Shown here one piece after another: positions 27,283 to 37,581 of a stretch of 64,000 nucleotides of DNA. The translations under genes and the position numbers were made by a program. Numbering within the stretch: position 1 is the stretch's first letter; every line of letters starts with the position of its first letter. This DNA is from Halostagnicola sp. A-GB9-2 (GTDB lineage: Archaea; Halobacteriota; Halobacteria; Halobacteriales; Natrialbaceae). Under the pieces are notes generated by a model. That model was not told the origin of the DNA and ran no database searches. It saw only the letters and a program-made list of their open reading frames with translations. Location: positions 186,001 to 250,000 of the forward strand of contig NZ_JASJOC010000001.1 of assembly GCF_030068615.1 (NCBI RefSeq). The letters are read 5' to 3'.

Positions 27283-28500
27283 TCAGGCGAACGTCTTCGA
27301 GACGTCTTCGGTCTCATCGGAGCTGGCCTGTACCTTCTCCCAGGCGTTCTGGAAGTCTTCCATCGCGATTTCGGTTCGGTCGTCGCGAATCGCGAACATC
27401 CCGGCTTCGGTACAGATCGCCTTGACGTCCGCGCCGGAGGCCTCCTCGGCTTCGGCGGCGAGCGTGTCGAACTCGACGTCGTCGGCGACGTTCATGCCTC
27501 GAGTGTGGATCTGGAAGATGAGTTCCCGACCCTCCTCGTCAGGTTTCGGAACCTCGATAAGGCGGTCGAAGCGGCCGGGACGAAGGATGGCGCGGTCGAG
27601 CATATCGAAGCGGTTCGTGGCCGCGATGATACGGATCTCGCCGCGCTCTTCGAAGCCGTCCATCTCCGAGAGCAGTTGCATCATCGTCCGTTGGACCTCG
27701 GCGTCGCCGGAGGTCTTGGACTCCGTTCGTTTCGCGGCGATCGCGTCGATCTCGTCGATGAAGATGACCGCGGGTTCGTGTTCGCGGGCGACCTCGAAGA
27801 GGTCACGAACCAGCTTGGCACCCTCGCCGATGAATTTGTGGACCAGTTCCGAGCCGGCCATCTTGATGAAGGTGGCGTCGGTCTGGTTGGCGACTGCTTT
27901 GGCGAGCATCGTTTTTCCCGTCCCTGGCGGGCCGTGGAGGAGGACGCCGCTCGGCGGGTCGATCCCGACGTCGTCGAACATGCCGGGTTTCTTCATCGGC
28001 ATCTCAACGGTCTCGCGGACCTCCTGTAGCTGGTCCTCGAGCCCGCCGATATCCTCGTAATCGACCTCGGGGCTCTGGGTGACTTCCATTACGCGAGCCC
28101 GGACGTCGGTTTCTCCTGAGAGCGTCTTGACGACCGAGAGGGAGTTGTTGACAGCAACTCGAGAGTCCGGTTCGAGGTCCTCACGCATCTCTTCGGTGAC
28201 TTCGGTGAGGGCTTCCTGGTTGTTGCCGTGTTGTTTGATAATAACGCCTTCGTCGGTCAGTTCCTGCACCGTCGCGACGAACAGCGGTGACTGCTTTAGC
28301 TTCTTGTTTTCGTGGGTGAGTCGCTCGAGTTTCTGCTGGTATTTGTTGTTCTCGGCGTTCGCATCGAGGAGTTTGTCACGCATCTCCTCGTTTTGCGACT
28401 CGAGGATCTCCAGACGGTCCTCGAGCGACTGCATTTTCTCCTGTTGGGACGCCTCGTCCTCATCGTATGGGAGGTCGACGTCGTCCACAGTGTCGCTCAT
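27283..28500 (-). CDS. pan: Proteasome-activating nucleotidase (AAA+ ATPase)
   Basis: A 405-residue regulatory ATPase that unfolds proteins and feeds them to the 20S proteasome. Residues 25-80 form the N-terminal coiled coil (EKMQSLEDRLEILESQNEEM), then an OB domain, then the AAA+ module with Walker A GPPGTGKTM, Walker B VIFIDEIDAI and arginine fingers in LRPGRFDR. The end is TFA, only a loose match to the HbYX motif that opens the 20S gate. The plan is that of haloarchaeal PanA/PanB. A 'tcttatga' box at 28523-28530 (minus strand) lies about 27 bases before the start, which suggests a leaderless message. Confidence 0.95.
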   Translation of the reverse strand: MSDTVDDVDLPYDEDEASQQEKMQSLEDRLEILESQNEEMRDKLLDANAENNKYQQKLERLTHENKKLKQSPLFVATVQELTDEGVIIKQHGNNQEALTEVTEEMREDLEPDSRVAVNNSLSVVKTLSGETDVRARVMEVTQSPEVDYEDIGGLEDQLQEVRETVEMPMKKPGMFDDVGIDPPSGVLLHGPPGTGKTMLAKAVANQTDATFIKMAGSELVHKFIGEGAKLVRDLFEVAREHEPAVIFIDEIDAIAAKRTESKTSGDAEVQRTMMQLLSEMDGFEERGEIRIIAATNRFDMLDRAILRPGRFDRLIEVPKPDEEGRELIFQIHTRGMNVADDVEFDTLAAEAEEASGADVKAICTEAGMFAIRDDRTEIAMEDFQNAWEKVQASSDETEDVSKTFA

Positions 28501-28590
28501 CAACCCACTCTTGGGTGTTGGTTCATAAGAGACTTCGGGTCGATACACTGCCGGTGACTGTATTACTCTGGGGCATTTATTGAAACAGAA

Positions 28591-28597
28591 AATATTA
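28591..28597 (+). promoter_or_regulatory. TATA box of the winged-helix gene
   Basis: AATATTA centred about 32 bases before the ATG at 28626, within a short AT-rich island in GC-rich DNA. This fits an archaeal TATA box and a start site just before the gene. Confidence 0.5.
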
Positions 28598-28625
28598 TTA
28601 CCTTGTATCCGAAACGGGTACTACG

Positions 28626-28895
28626 ATGAGTGCTTCAGAGCCGTTTCGACAGGAAGCCGACCCCCGCGGAAGCTGGGAGGACGTTCGAGATCTCCCGCCG
28701 AGTGCGAAACTCGTCGCGAAGGTACTCGAGTACAACGACACGATGACCCAACAGCAGATCGCAGACGAGACCCTGCTTCCGGCGCGGACAGTTCGATACG
28801 CGCTGAACCGACTCGACGAGGAAAACGTCATCGACTCCCGGTTCTCGTTTTCCGACGCACGAAAGCGACTCTACACGCTCGACATCGAATCCTGA
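28626..28895 (+). CDS. Winged-helix transcription regulator
   Basis: An 89-residue protein with a helix-turn-helix at about 42-68 (MTQQQIADETLLPARTVRYALNRLDEENVI) and a wing (SRFSFSDARKRLYTLDI). It resembles the short MarR/ArsR-like DNA-binding proteins of haloarchaea that consist of the winged helix alone. It is divergent from pan with 125 bases between the two starts, so it might act on that shared region; this is inference. A CT-rich run after the stop (about 28918-28930) may serve as terminator. Confidence 0.87.
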   Translation: MSASEPFRQEADPRGSWEDVRDLPPSAKLVAKVLEYNDTMTQQQIADETLLPARTVRYALNRLDEENVIDSRFSFSDARKRLYTLDIES

Positions 28896-28977
28896 CGGTC
28901 TCGTAGTTCCCTACGGCTTTCTTTCTCTCTTCGCTCGAACTCGACAGAGGAAGTCACTTTCACCGCGGTCACGGAAG

Positions 28978-28986
28978 CCATTTAGG
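28978..28986 (+). promoter_or_regulatory. TATA box of mre11
   Basis: CCATTTAGG centred about 29 bases ahead of the mre11 ATG at 29011. The spacing gives a start of transcription at or next to the start codon, so the mre11-rad50 message is probably leaderless. Confidence 0.5.
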
Positions 28987-29010
28987 CTAGCCACAGTAAC
29001 GTCACTGTAG

Positions 29011-30591
29011 ATGACGCGGGTGATACACACGGGTGATACCCACATCGGGTACCAGCAGTACAACGCACCCGAGCGACGGCGGGACTTTCTCGAGGCATTT
29101 CGCGAGGTCGTCGACGATGCGGTCGAAGACGACGTCGACGCGGTGATCCACGCGGGTGACCTCTTTCACGACCGACGGCCGGGACTGGCGGATCTGCAAG
29201 GAACGGTCGAGGTCTTGCGGCGACTTGACGATGCCGACATTCCGTTTCTGGCGGTCGTCGGCAACCACGAATCGAAACGCGACGGCCAGTGGCTCGACCT
29301 GTTCGCCGACCTCGGCCTCGCGACTCGACTCGACGCCGACCCGTACGTCCTCGAGGAGGTTGCACTCTACGGACTCGATTTCGTCCCCCGGTCGCGACGG
29401 GACGGCCTCGAGTACGAGTTCGAACCGCTCCCCGACGCCGCCGAGCACGCGGCGCTGGTGACCCACGGTCTGTTCGAGCCGTTCGCCCACGCCGACTGGG
29501 ATACGGAACGGCTCCTCAAGGAGTCGACCGTCGATTTCGACGCCGTTTTGCTCGGCGATAATCACAAACCCGACACCGCAGAGGTGCTCGAGACGTGGGT
29601 CACGTATTGTGGATCCACGGAGCGAGCGAGCGCGAGCGAGCGCGAGGAGCGAGGATACAACATCGTCACGTTCGACGCCGGGACCGGGACCCAATCGGAA
29701 GACGGTGGAACAGACGACGTGACGATCCGCAGACGCGGTCTCGCCGACACTCGAGCGTTCGTCTTCGTCGATGTCGAACTCAATGAGGAGGAGGGAATCG
29801 ACCGGGTACAGGATCGCGTCCGGGAGTACGATCTCGAGGACGCGGTCGTGATCGTCACCGTCGAAGGCGAGGGGCGGCCGATCACCCCCGCGACCGTCGA
29901 GGAGCTCGCGACCGACCGGGGCGCGTTAGTCTCCCGAGTCAACGATCGGCGAGAGCTTCCCGACCAGGACGATGAGGTTTCGGTCAGCTTCGCGGATCCC
30001 GACGAAGCCGTCCGCGAACGGGTCCGCGAGTTGGGTCTCAGCGACGCGGCGTTGAACCTCGATCGAACGGTGCGAAAGACCGACCTCGCGGATTCGAACG
30101 TCCGCGAGACCGCAGAACGGTTGGTTCGGGACCTCCTCGAGGAGGACGAGTCGGCGTTCGAACCCGCTCCGGATCGCGATCCCGCGGAGGTGACAACGGT
30201 CGCCGACGCGCTTGGAGACGGTAAGGGGGCCGATGACCCAGACGGGGAAGCGACCGACGAGCCCGATTCCGATGCGGAAAAAGTGACACCGGTGGGGGAT
30301 GACGACGAACCGGAGACGGCTCCGATCGACGCGGACGTGAGTTCTTCTGTGGAATCGACCGAAGCAGCCGAACCGGACAGCCTGGATAGCGACGAAGCAC
30401 CGGACAGCGCCGAGGACGGCAAAAGGCCGGAGAGTTCCGAGGAGGACGGAAGGCTGGACAGCGCCGAGGACGAGCACGAATCGGACGACGTCGGAGCCGA
30501 GGACGAATCAGTCGATCACGACCGAGAGAGCGAGCCTGCGACGGACCGTTCGGAAGGGGCAGAAACCACGTCGCTCGGTGATTTCGCATGA
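29011..30591 (+). CDS. mre11: DNA double-strand break repair nuclease Mre11
   Basis: A 526-residue protein. The phosphodiesterase domain carries all Mre11 motifs in order: [33 protein letters not shown] and GDNHK, so manganese binding and nuclease activity should be intact. A capping domain follows to about residue 380. Residues 405-520 form an extreme Asp/Glu/Ser-rich tail with repeated DSAED and ESSEEDG blocks, and the protein ends TTSLGDFA, which recalls a PCNA-binding terminus. The stop overlaps the rad50 start (ATGA), the usual arrangement. With Rad50 it forms the end-tethering complex. Confidence 0.95.
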   Translation: MTRVIHTGDTHIGYQQYNAPERRRDFLEAFREVVDDAVEDDVDAVIHAGDLFHDRRPGLADLQGTVEVLRRLDDADIPFLAVVGNHESKRDGQWLDLFADLGLATRLDADPYVLEEVALYGLDFVPRSRRDGLEYEFEPLPDAAEHAALVTHGLFEPFAHADWDTERLLKESTVDFDAVLLGDNHKPDTAEVLETWVTYCGSTERASASEREERGYNIVTFDAGTGTQSEDGGTDDVTIRRRGLADTRAFVFVDVELNEEEGIDRVQDRVREYDLEDAVVIVTVEGEGRPITPATVEELATDRGALVSRVNDRRELPDQDDEVSVSFADPDEAVRERVRELGLSDAALNLDRTVRKTDLADSNVRETAERLVRDLLEEDESAFEPAPDRDPAEVTTVADALGDGKGADDPDGEATDEPDSDAEKVTPVGDDDEPETAPIDADVSSSVESTEAAEPDSLDSDEAPDSAEDGKRPESSEEDGRLDSAEDEHESDDVGAEDESVDHDRESEPATDRSEGAETTSLGDFA

Positions 30592-33338
30592 AAGTCGAAC
30601 GAATACGGCTTCGGAACTTCAAGTGCTACGGCGACGCCGACCTCGGCCTCGAGCGAGGGGTCACCATCGTCCACGGCGTCAACGGGAGCGGCAAGTCGAC
30701 GCTCCTCGAGGGCGTCTTTTTCGCGCTCTACGGCTCGAAAGCGCTGGACAATCGCACGCTCGACGACGTGATTACGACGGGCGAGGAGGAAGCCGAAGTC
30801 GAGCTGGCGTTTCGCCACGACGATGTCGACTACCGGATCGAGCGTCACCTGAAGCTTCGCGGCGATCGGGCGACGACGACCAAGTGCGTACTCGAGACTC
30901 CGAACTCGACGATCGAGGGCGCGACCGATGTTCGCCGGAAGGTGACGAATCTGTTGCGGATGGACGCCGAGGCGTTCGTCAACTGCGCGTACGTCAGGCA
31001 GGGGGAGGTGAACAAGCTTATTCACGCCTCGCCGAGCGATCGTCAGGACATGATAGACGACCTCCTGCAACTGGGCGCACTCGAGGAGTACCGCGAACGC
31101 GCAAGCGACGCGCGACTGGGCGTGAAGACGGTACTTGACGGCCAACGGGACGTACTGGAGGACCTTCGAAACCAGGTCGATCAGAAGGAGGACAAGGAAC
31201 TCCATGAACGGCTGAACGAACTCGAGTCCAGACGGGCCGATATCGCGAACGAGATCGAGAACTTCGAATCCCAGCGGGAGAACGCGAGCGAGACGCTCGA
31301 GGCGTCGACGGAAGTTCTCGAGCGCCACGAGGAGACGCGCGAGGAGATCGAGACCCTCGAGGAGGAGATCGAGACGCTCCGATCGAAAATCAACGAAACC
31401 GAGCGCAAACGCGAGAACGCGAGCGAAACGATCGACGAGCGAAAGTCGCGCCGAGACGAGCTCGCGGACGAACGCGAGACGATCACGGCGGAGATCGACC
31501 ACGCGAACGAATCCGATGGCGACGGCGATGCTATCGGTGACGACGACACCCCTGAATCGATCGAGCTCCCCCAAGCGCTCGAGTCGACCGCCGATGTCGA
31601 AGAGCGGATCGACGCGCTCGAGGGCCGAGACGAACAGCTACGCGACGACCTCGAAACGCTCCGGGTCGAAATCAACGAGCGGTCGAACGAGAAAGAGCGA
31701 CTGGAAACCGAAGCGGACGAGTTCGAGTCCGAGGCGACACAAAAACGCGAGAAAGCAACCGAGCTCGAGTCGAAGATAGCCGACGACGAAAACGCGATCG
31801 ACGAGCGCGAGGAGAAGCTCTCGACGCTCGACGAACGGATCGAAACGGCCCGCGAGCGGTTCGAAGGGAGCTCGATCGACTTCGGCGACGCGGCTGACCG
31901 CCGCGAGACGGTCGCCGAGGAGCGCAAAGCGGTCGTCTCGGAGCTCGGCGACGTCGCTGCGGAGATCAAAGCCGTCGAAAGCTCGATCGAGGAGGGTGAA
32001 ACGTTGCTCGCGGAAGGAAAGTGTCCCGAGTGCGGCCAGCCGGTCGAGGACTCCCCACATGTCAACGTACTCGAGGAAAAGCGCGAGACGCTCTCCGAAC
32101 TCGAGGAAAAGCGCGAGGCACTCGAGGAGGAGCGCGAGGAATTGGACGAGCGAATCGACCGCGCGGAGACGCTCCGCGAGGCCGAACGCGATGTCGAGCG
32201 GCTCTCGGACAACCGCCAGAACGTCGCGCAACTGCTCGAGGAAAAGCGCGAGACGCTCTCGGACCGTCGCGATCGATGCGAGGAACTGCGCGAAACGGCG
32301 GACGAGCTCGAGTCGGAAGCCGAAGAGAAGCGAGAAGCCACGGACGACATCGAAGCGGCCATCGGTGACTCCCGGAGCGAACTCGGCGAGATTAACGGAA
32401 CGCGCGGCGATATCAGGGCCGAACTGGAGGATCTACACCGACTCGTCGAGATCGACGACGAGCGCGAGGAGATCGAACGCGAGATCGAAAACGCCCGCGA
32501 GCGCCGCGAGGACTGGCAGACGATGAACGACGAGCGGCGCGAACAGCTCTCGAACAAGCGGGATCGGAAACGAGCGCTCGAGGACGAGTTCGACGAGCAA
32601 CGGGTCGAGCAGGCTCGCGAACGGAAACGAAGCGCCGAAGACTACCTCGAGAAAGTCGACGAGAAGCTCTCGACGCTTCGCGAGAAGCGAAACGAGGTAC
32701 AGAACGCGATCGGCGGCGTCGAGAACGAACTCGAGGAGCTCGAACGCCTGCGCGAGCGACTCGAGTCGATCGAATCGCGTTGTGACGACCTCGAGTCGCT
32801 GTACGAGGAAGCCGAAACCCTTCAGGCGACCTACGGCGAGCTGCGGGCGGAGCTTCGCCAGCGCAACGTCGAAACGCTCGAGCGGCTCTTGAACGAGACG
32901 TTCGAGCTGGTCTATCAGAACGATTCGTACGCCTCGATCGATCTCGACGGACAGTACCGATTGACGGTGTATCAGAAAGACGGCGAACCGCTCGAGCCCG
33001 AACAGCTCTCGGGCGGCGAACGGGCCCTGTTCAACCTCAGTCTGCGGTGTGCGATCTACCGACTCTTGGCCGAAGGCGTCGAGGGAACCGCGCCGATGCC
33101 GCCGCTGATCCTCGACGAGCCGACGGTGTTTCTTGATTCGGGCCACGTCACGCAACTCGTTTCGCTGGTCGAGTCGATGCGCGACCTCGGCGTCGAACAG
33201 ATCGTCGTCGTGAGCCACGACGAGGAACTCGTCGGTGCCGCGGACGAACTCGTCCGCGTCGAAAAAGATGCGACGTCAAACCGGTCGGAACTCGAGCGCG
33301 GCGAGCCGCCCGAGATCGCGTTGCTCGGCTCCGACTGA
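30588..33338 (+). CDS. rad50: DNA double-strand break repair ATPase Rad50
   Basis: A 916-residue SMC-like ATPase. Walker [10 protein letters not shown] is at residues 30-38; two long coiled-coil arms (about 190-470 and 495-750), rich in Glu and Arg, flank a zinc hook with C479 and C482 (CPECGQPV). The C-terminal half-site has the signature [12 protein letters not shown] and Walker [12 protein letters not shown]. The hook cysteines and ATPase motifs are intact. The gene overlaps mre11 by four bases, so the two are translated together. Confidence 0.96.
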   Translation: MKVERIRLRNFKCYGDADLGLERGVTIVHGVNGSGKSTLLEGVFFALYGSKALDNRTLDDVITTGEEEAEVELAFRHDDVDYRIERHLKLRGDRATTTKCVLETPNSTIEGATDVRRKVTNLLRMDAEAFVNCAYVRQGEVNKLIHASPSDRQDMIDDLLQLGALEEYRERASDARLGVKTVLDGQRDVLEDLRNQVDQKEDKELHERLNELESRRADIANEIENFESQRENASETLEASTEVLERHEETREEIETLEEEIETLRSKINETERKRENASETIDERKSRRDELADERETITAEIDHANESDGDGDAIGDDDTPESIELPQALESTADVEERIDALEGRDEQLRDDLETLRVEINERSNEKERLETEADEFESEATQKREKATELESKIADDENAIDEREEKLSTLDERIETARERFEGSSIDFGDAADRRETVAEERKAVVSELGDVAAEIKAVESSIEEGETLLAEGKCPECGQPVEDSPHVNVLEEKRETLSELEEKREALEEEREELDERIDRAETLREAERDVERLSDNRQNVAQLLEEKRETLSDRRDRCEELRETADELESEAEEKREATDDIEAAIGDSRSELGEINGTRGDIRAELEDLHRLVEIDDEREEIEREIENARERREDWQTMNDERREQLSNKRDRKRALEDEFDEQRVEQARERKRSAEDYLEKVDEKLSTLREKRNEVQNAIGGVENELEELERLRERLESIESRCDDLESLYEEAETLQATYGELRAELRQRNVETLERLLNETFELVYQNDSYASIDLDGQYRLTVYQKDGEPLEPEQLSGGERALFNLSLRCAIYRLLAEGVEGTAPMPPLILDEPTVFLDSGHVTQLVSLVESMRDLGVEQIVVVSHDEELVGAADELVRVEKDATSNRSELERGEPPEIALLGSD

Positions 33339-33405
33339 TCTTTACAGGTCGGCTGGTTCGAGTTTGTCGTTCAGTCTGTCCTTCTCGAGAACGTATCGAC
33401 CGACT

Positions 33406-33828
33406 TCACTCCGTTCGAATCCCCTCGAGCGCATCCGTCCCGGTTTCGGTGACGCGATACCCGCGTTCGCCCGAGACCTCCGTCTCTGCGAGCAGATCGG
33501 CGGCCGTGAGTACGGCGAGCGTTCCGTGAAGGTCGCTTTCACAGAAGGCGGTATCGCCCAGGATCGTCCGAACGCGGGTCGGACCCCGGTCGGCGAGTTC
33601 GAACAGCAGTCCGAGCGTCTTCTCGTCGTGGACGTTCGTGACGAGCGTTCGAACCGGATCGGCGACGCCGCTCGCGGCCGTCTCGAGCGGCGACTGGTCG
33701 GTAGCCTCAAGTCGGTCGTTGCGGACGTAACATTCGTTACCGGTTGCCGGATCCCGGACGAGACTCGCATCGTCCGATCTTTTCAAGAGAACGTAGTCGG
33801 TTCCGTCGTCGTCACGTACGGTTTTCAT
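33406..33828 (-). CDS. Conserved haloarchaeal protein with winged-helix features
   Basis: A 140-residue acidic protein. The first 40 residues resemble a small beta domain (DYVLLKRSDDASLVRDPATG) with a motif NECYVRNDRLE; the second half (about 60-138) looks like a winged helix (LLFELADRGPTRVRTIL, LHGTLAVLTAADLL, GYRVTETG). It resembles the haloarchaeal family I recall as DUF7346, usually placed beside mre11-rad50. It may be a regulator of that block, but this rests only on location. The gene is convergent with rad50. Confidence 0.8.
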   Translation of the reverse strand: MKTVRDDDGTDYVLLKRSDDASLVRDPATGNECYVRNDRLEATDQSPLETAASGVADPVRTLVTNVHDEKTLGLLFELADRGPTRVRTILGDTAFCESDLHGTLAVLTAADLLAETEVSGERGYRVTETGTDALEGIRTE

Positions 33829-33843
33829 GGTGTAGGTAGTGTG

Positions 33844-34275
33844 TTACCGCTCTGAGGAGGGGTCTGAGTCAAGGGAGTCCTGGGATCGAAAAGCCCTGTA
33901 TCGGCGGTACGCGAGCCCGAACAGGACGAGGCCGCCGACAGCAAGGACGCCACCGATGGTCGTCATTCCCTGGATGAAAAACAACATCACGCCGAGTGAG
34001 AACGCGAGCAACGCGGCGTTGACCGCGACAACGATCGCCCAGAAGTGTTGAAACACTGCTTTCGGAACGTCCGTCTCGTCGGTCGAGACTTCCGGAATCG
34101 AAACTTCCGGCGGCGAAACCGTCGGATGCTCGGGCTCTTCGGGCGTTACGTCGGGAATCGTAATCGAATCGCTCTCCGGGTCTTCGAACTCCGCCTCCGG
34201 ATCGTATTCATCCGGTTCGTTTTCGGATCGCTCGAACACCACAGAAGTGAGAACGGCCACGAATGGCAAAAGCAT
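33844..34275 (-). CDS. Membrane protein, conserved haloarchaeal
   Basis: A 143-residue protein: very acidic N-terminal half with the TIPDVTPEEPEHPTVSPPEVSIPEVS proline/glutamate run, then two or three hydrophobic segments (about 83-102 and 105-124) and a basic end RRYRAFRSQD. It resembles the family I recall as DUF7322. Family members usually start nearer FERSENEPDEYDPE, so a GTG at about 34239 may be the real start rather than the ATG at 34275. The function is unknown. It lies 15 bases behind the previous gene's start on the same strand. Confidence 0.78.
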   Translation of the reverse strand: MLLPFVAVLTSVVFERSENEPDEYDPEAEFEDPESDSITIPDVTPEEPEHPTVSPPEVSIPEVSTDETDVPKAVFQHFWAIVVAVNAALLAFSLGVMLFFIQGMTTIGGVLAVGGLVLFGLAYRRYRAFRSQDSLDSDPSSER

Positions 34276-34344
34276 TCGCGTTCGTCTCCATCCACCTTCA
34301 GGTTAGCTTGTCGACATTCGTTCTCCTGTCGTCGGTACGCCCGG

Positions 34345-34527
34345 TCAAACGATCTCTTTGAGCGGGAGCGTCTGCGTCGTCTCGACCCACGCGAGGGGGT
34401 TTTCGGCGTCATAAAAAACGACGCCGTCGTCCGTTTCGTACGATTCGATCGTTTCGGTGCCCGTGGGTTCACTACTCGGTGCGTCGGCCGTCGTCTCGTC
34501 GGTAACTCGAGTGGACACTTCGATCAC
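34345..34527 (-). CDS. Small conserved haloarchaeal protein
   Basis: A 60-residue protein with a GTG start at 34527. The conserved core is YETDDGVVFYDAENPLAWVETTQTLPL, which matches the haloarchaeal family I know as DUF7331. The N terminus is Thr/Ser/Glu-rich and may be disordered. The neighbourhood of DNA repair and replication genes is conserved in haloarchaea as far as I recall. The function is unknown. It is divergent from polB. Confidence 0.72.
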   Translation of the reverse strand: MIEVSTRVTDETTADAPSSEPTGTETIESYETDDGVVFYDAENPLAWVETTQTLPLKEIV

Positions 34528-34654
34528 CTTGGACCATGCTATGTGTTACCAATTTATAGGTCTTATTGCCTCTGCAATATCACGTTCGGCGACGCGACCG
34601 GAGTACACGGCCGTCGCTCGCCGGTTCGAACCGCCCGAAGAACCGTATGCGGGG

Positions 34655-34663
34655 GTTTTTATC
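34655..34663 (+). promoter_or_regulatory. TATA box of polB
   Basis: GTTTTTATC centred 28 bases ahead of the polB ATG at 34687; the spacing implies a leaderless transcript. Confidence 0.5.
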
Positions 34664-34686
34664 CGACGGCTCCAAAATCAGCAACC

Positions 34687-37407
34687 ATGACTGACGCGGG
34701 ACAGACCGGACTCGACTCGTTTTCTGCCGAGTCCGGGGAGCGACCGGACGAGGAGGCGATGGCCGTCGCGGGCAACGGCGGGACGGAGCGCCCGGAAGTG
34801 GTCGACGTCGTCGAGGAGACCCTGCCGGACGCGACGGGCGAACTCGAGCTCGCCGTGATGCAGGTCGATTACACGATCGACGGCTACGGCGACGACGAGC
34901 GGGTTATCATGAACGTCTTCGGGCGCACGCCGGCAGGGGACTTAGAGCACATTCGCGTTCTGGGCTTCAAGCCGTATTTCTACGCACCCACGGATTCGCT
35001 CGACCGGCCGCCCGAAGAGGAGTACGACCGCCTGACTGGGAGCGAGGAAACCGGCAAAAACGGAGAGCCCTACGAGAGCATTCGCGGCGAGCGGTTGACG
35101 AAAATATTCGGACAGACGCCTCGAGACGTCGGGAAAGTCAGAGACGAGTTCGACCACTTTGAGGCCGACGTGTTGTTCCCGAACCGTTTTCTCATCGACA
35201 AGGATATTCGAAGCGGTATCACGGTGACCGAGCGCCGAAACGACGACGGGACGCTCGTCGTCCCCCACGACGAAGTGGTCGCCACAGATGTCGACGCCGA
35301 CCCGCGGGTCAATACGTTCGACATCGAAGTCAACGACCGGGCCGGATTCCCCGAAGACGGCGAAGAGCCCATCGTCTGTCTTACGAGCCACGACTCCTAT
35401 CGCGACGAGTACATCATGTGGCTCTTCGAAGCGCCGGACGGCGAGGGACAGATTCCCGGCGAAATCGACGAGTACGAGCCGATCGAAGGTGAGATCGAAC
35501 ACGAAGTTCGCGCGTTTTCGGAGGAAGAAGCGATGCTCGAGGCGTTCGTCGACTACATCGACGACACCGACCCGGACATCCTCACCGGCTGGAACTTCGA
35601 GGACTTCGACTGTCCGTACTTTCTGGATCGACTCGAGGAACTCGAAGGGCCCCACCACGACTACGATCTGAATTCGGACCGACTCTCGCGGGTCAACGAG
35701 GTCTGGCGAAGCAACTGGGGCGGCCCCGACGTGAAAGGTCGCGTCGTCTTTGATCTGCTCTATGCCTACCAGCGGATGGTCTTCTCGGAGCTCGATTCGT
35801 ACAGGCTCGACGCCGTCGGCGAGGCCGAACTCGGCGTTGGGAAAGAACGGTACGCCGGCTCGATCGGCGACCTCTGGGAGGACGATCCGACGCGGTTGCT
35901 CGAGTACAACCTCCGGGACGTCGAACTCTGCGTCGAACTCGACCGCCAGCAGTCGATCGTGCCCTTCTGGGACGAGGTGCGCTCGTTCGTCGGTTGCAAG
36001 CTCGAGGACGCGCCGACGCCCGGCGATACGGTCGACATGTACGTCCTCCATCAGGCTCACGGCCAGTTCTCCCTTCCCTCGAAAGGCCAACAGGAAGCCG
36101 ACGAGGAATACGAGGGCGGGGCCGTCTTCGAGCCGATTACGGGCGTTCGAGAGAACGTGACCGTGCTCGACCTGAAGAGTCTGTACCCGATGTGCATGGT
36201 GACGATCAACGCCTCGCCGGAGACGAAAGTCGATCCCGACGAGTACGACGGCGAGACGCATATCGCACCGTCGGGAACCCACTTCCAGAAAAAGCCCGAC
36301 GGGGTCATGCGGGAGATGATCAACCAACTGCTCGCCGAACGAGAGGAAAAGAAGTCGCTTCGAAACGAGTACGAACCCGGAAGCCGGGAGTACGAGCAGT
36401 ACGACCGCCAGCAGGGTGCCGTCAAGGTTATTATGAATTCGCTCTACGGCGTATCGGGATGGGAACGCTTCCGGCTCTACGATAAGGACGCCGCGTCCGC
36501 AATTACCGCAACGGGGCGCGAAGTTATCGAGTTTACCGAAACCGCGTCGAAGGAACTCGACCATACCGTCGCTTACGGAGATACGGATTCTGTCATGTTG
36601 GAACTCGGACCGGATGTCTCGAGAGAACAAGCGCTCGAGCAATCGTTCGACATCGAGGACTACGTTAACGACCGGTACGACGACTTCGCACGCGAGGAAC
36701 TGAACGCGGAGGAACACCGCTTCCAGATCGAATTCGAGAAGCTGTATCGTCGGTTCTTCCAGGCCGGGACGAAGAAACGCTACGCGGGACACATCATCTG
36801 GAAGGAGGGCAAAGACGTCGACGACATCGACATCACCGGGTTCGAGTACAAGCGCTCGGACATCGCCCCGATCACCAAAGAGGTCCAGCACCAGGTCATC
36901 GAGATGATCGTCCGCCAGGGCGATATCGAGGGCGTCAAAGAGTACGTCAACGGAATCATCGAAGAGTTCGAGTCGGGCAACGCAAACCCCGAAGAGATCG
37001 CCATTCCGGGCGGCATCGGGAAACGGCTCGACAACTACGACACCGACACCGCACAGGTTCGCGGCGCGAAGTACGCGAATCTTCTGCTTGGAACCAACTT
37101 CGACCGCGGGAGCAAGCCCAAACGGCTGTATCTCGATCGCGTTGATCCATCCTTCTTCCGCAAACTCGAGGAGAACAACGAGTTCGACGCCCGACGCGAT
37201 CCCCTTTACGGCGCGTTCAAGCGCGATCCGGACGTCATCTGCTTCGAGTACGACGACCAGATTCCCCCCGAGTTCGAGATCGATTACGATACGATGCTCG
37301 AGAAGACGTTAAAGGGACCGATCGAGCGCATTCTCGAGGCGCTCGACGTCTCGTGGGAGGAGGTCAAATCCGGACAGGAGCAGACAGGTCTCGACAACTT
37401 CATGTGA
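34687..37407 (+). CDS. polB: DNA polymerase family B, replicative
   Basis: A 906-residue polymerase. The exonuclease domain starts with FDIEVND (D212, E214); the Pol motifs are DLKSLYP (D495), KVIMNSLYG, and YGDTDSVM (Asp at 632 and 634). No intein interrupts the active-site motifs, although many haloarchaeal polB genes carry inteins there. PCNA-binding-like motifs stand at both ends: QTGLDSF at residues 6-12 and QTGLDNF at 899-905. It is the B-type polymerase of the archaeal replisome. The ATG at 34687 begins where the N-terminal motif and promoter fit; a longer frame extends to 34045. Confidence 0.96.
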   Translation: MTDAGQTGLDSFSAESGERPDEEAMAVAGNGGTERPEVVDVVEETLPDATGELELAVMQVDYTIDGYGDDERVIMNVFGRTPAGDLEHIRVLGFKPYFYAPTDSLDRPPEEEYDRLTGSEETGKNGEPYESIRGERLTKIFGQTPRDVGKVRDEFDHFEADVLFPNRFLIDKDIRSGITVTERRNDDGTLVVPHDEVVATDVDADPRVNTFDIEVNDRAGFPEDGEEPIVCLTSHDSYRDEYIMWLFEAPDGEGQIPGEIDEYEPIEGEIEHEVRAFSEEEAMLEAFVDYIDDTDPDILTGWNFEDFDCPYFLDRLEELEGPHHDYDLNSDRLSRVNEVWRSNWGGPDVKGRVVFDLLYAYQRMVFSELDSYRLDAVGEAELGVGKERYAGSIGDLWEDDPTRLLEYNLRDVELCVELDRQQSIVPFWDEVRSFVGCKLEDAPTPGDTVDMYVLHQAHGQFSLPSKGQQEADEEYEGGAVFEPITGVRENVTVLDLKSLYPMCMVTINASPETKVDPDEYDGETHIAPSGTHFQKKPDGVMREMINQLLAEREEKKSLRNEYEPGSREYEQYDRQQGAVKVIMNSLYGVSGWERFRLYDKDAASAITATGREVIEFTETASKELDHTVAYGDTDSVMLELGPDVSREQALEQSFDIEDYVNDRYDDFAREELNAEEHRFQIEFEKLYRRFFQAGTKKRYAGHIIWKEGKDVDDIDITGFEYKRSDIAPITKEVQHQVIEMIVRQGDIEGVKEYVNGIIEEFESGNANPEEIAIPGGIGKRLDNYDTDTAQVRGAKYANLLLGTNFDRGSKPKRLYLDRVDPSFFRKLEENNEFDARRDPLYGAFKRDPDVICFEYDDQIPPEFEIDYDTMLEKTLKGPIERILEALDVSWEEVKSGQEQTGLDNFM

Positions 37408-37581
37408 TCGAGTCGCGGTGTGACTGTGCGACCGCCGAACGTTTGGGCCGAAACGCGCGCTGTCGCCGGAACACTTTCACTTTCCAAAAATTATCTTCCG
37501 AAATCGGAACCGTAACCAATTAGATACCAAACCCTTATCACTCACACGACCCACCTTTTGGACGACAGAGGTATTCGTACT

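Noticed and set aside
31181-32557. Long Ser-rich minus-strand frame inside rad50
   Set aside because: It is the mirror of the Glu/Arg-rich coiled coil of Rad50, where reverse codons give Ser runs.
36169-36600. Intein in polB
   Set aside because: The motif A, B and C regions follow without interruption, and total length (906 residues) is that of an intein-free polymerase.
34942-36891. 649-codon minus-strand frame opposite polB
   Set aside because: Opposite-strand artefact in a GC-rich gene; all PolB motifs lie on the plus strand.
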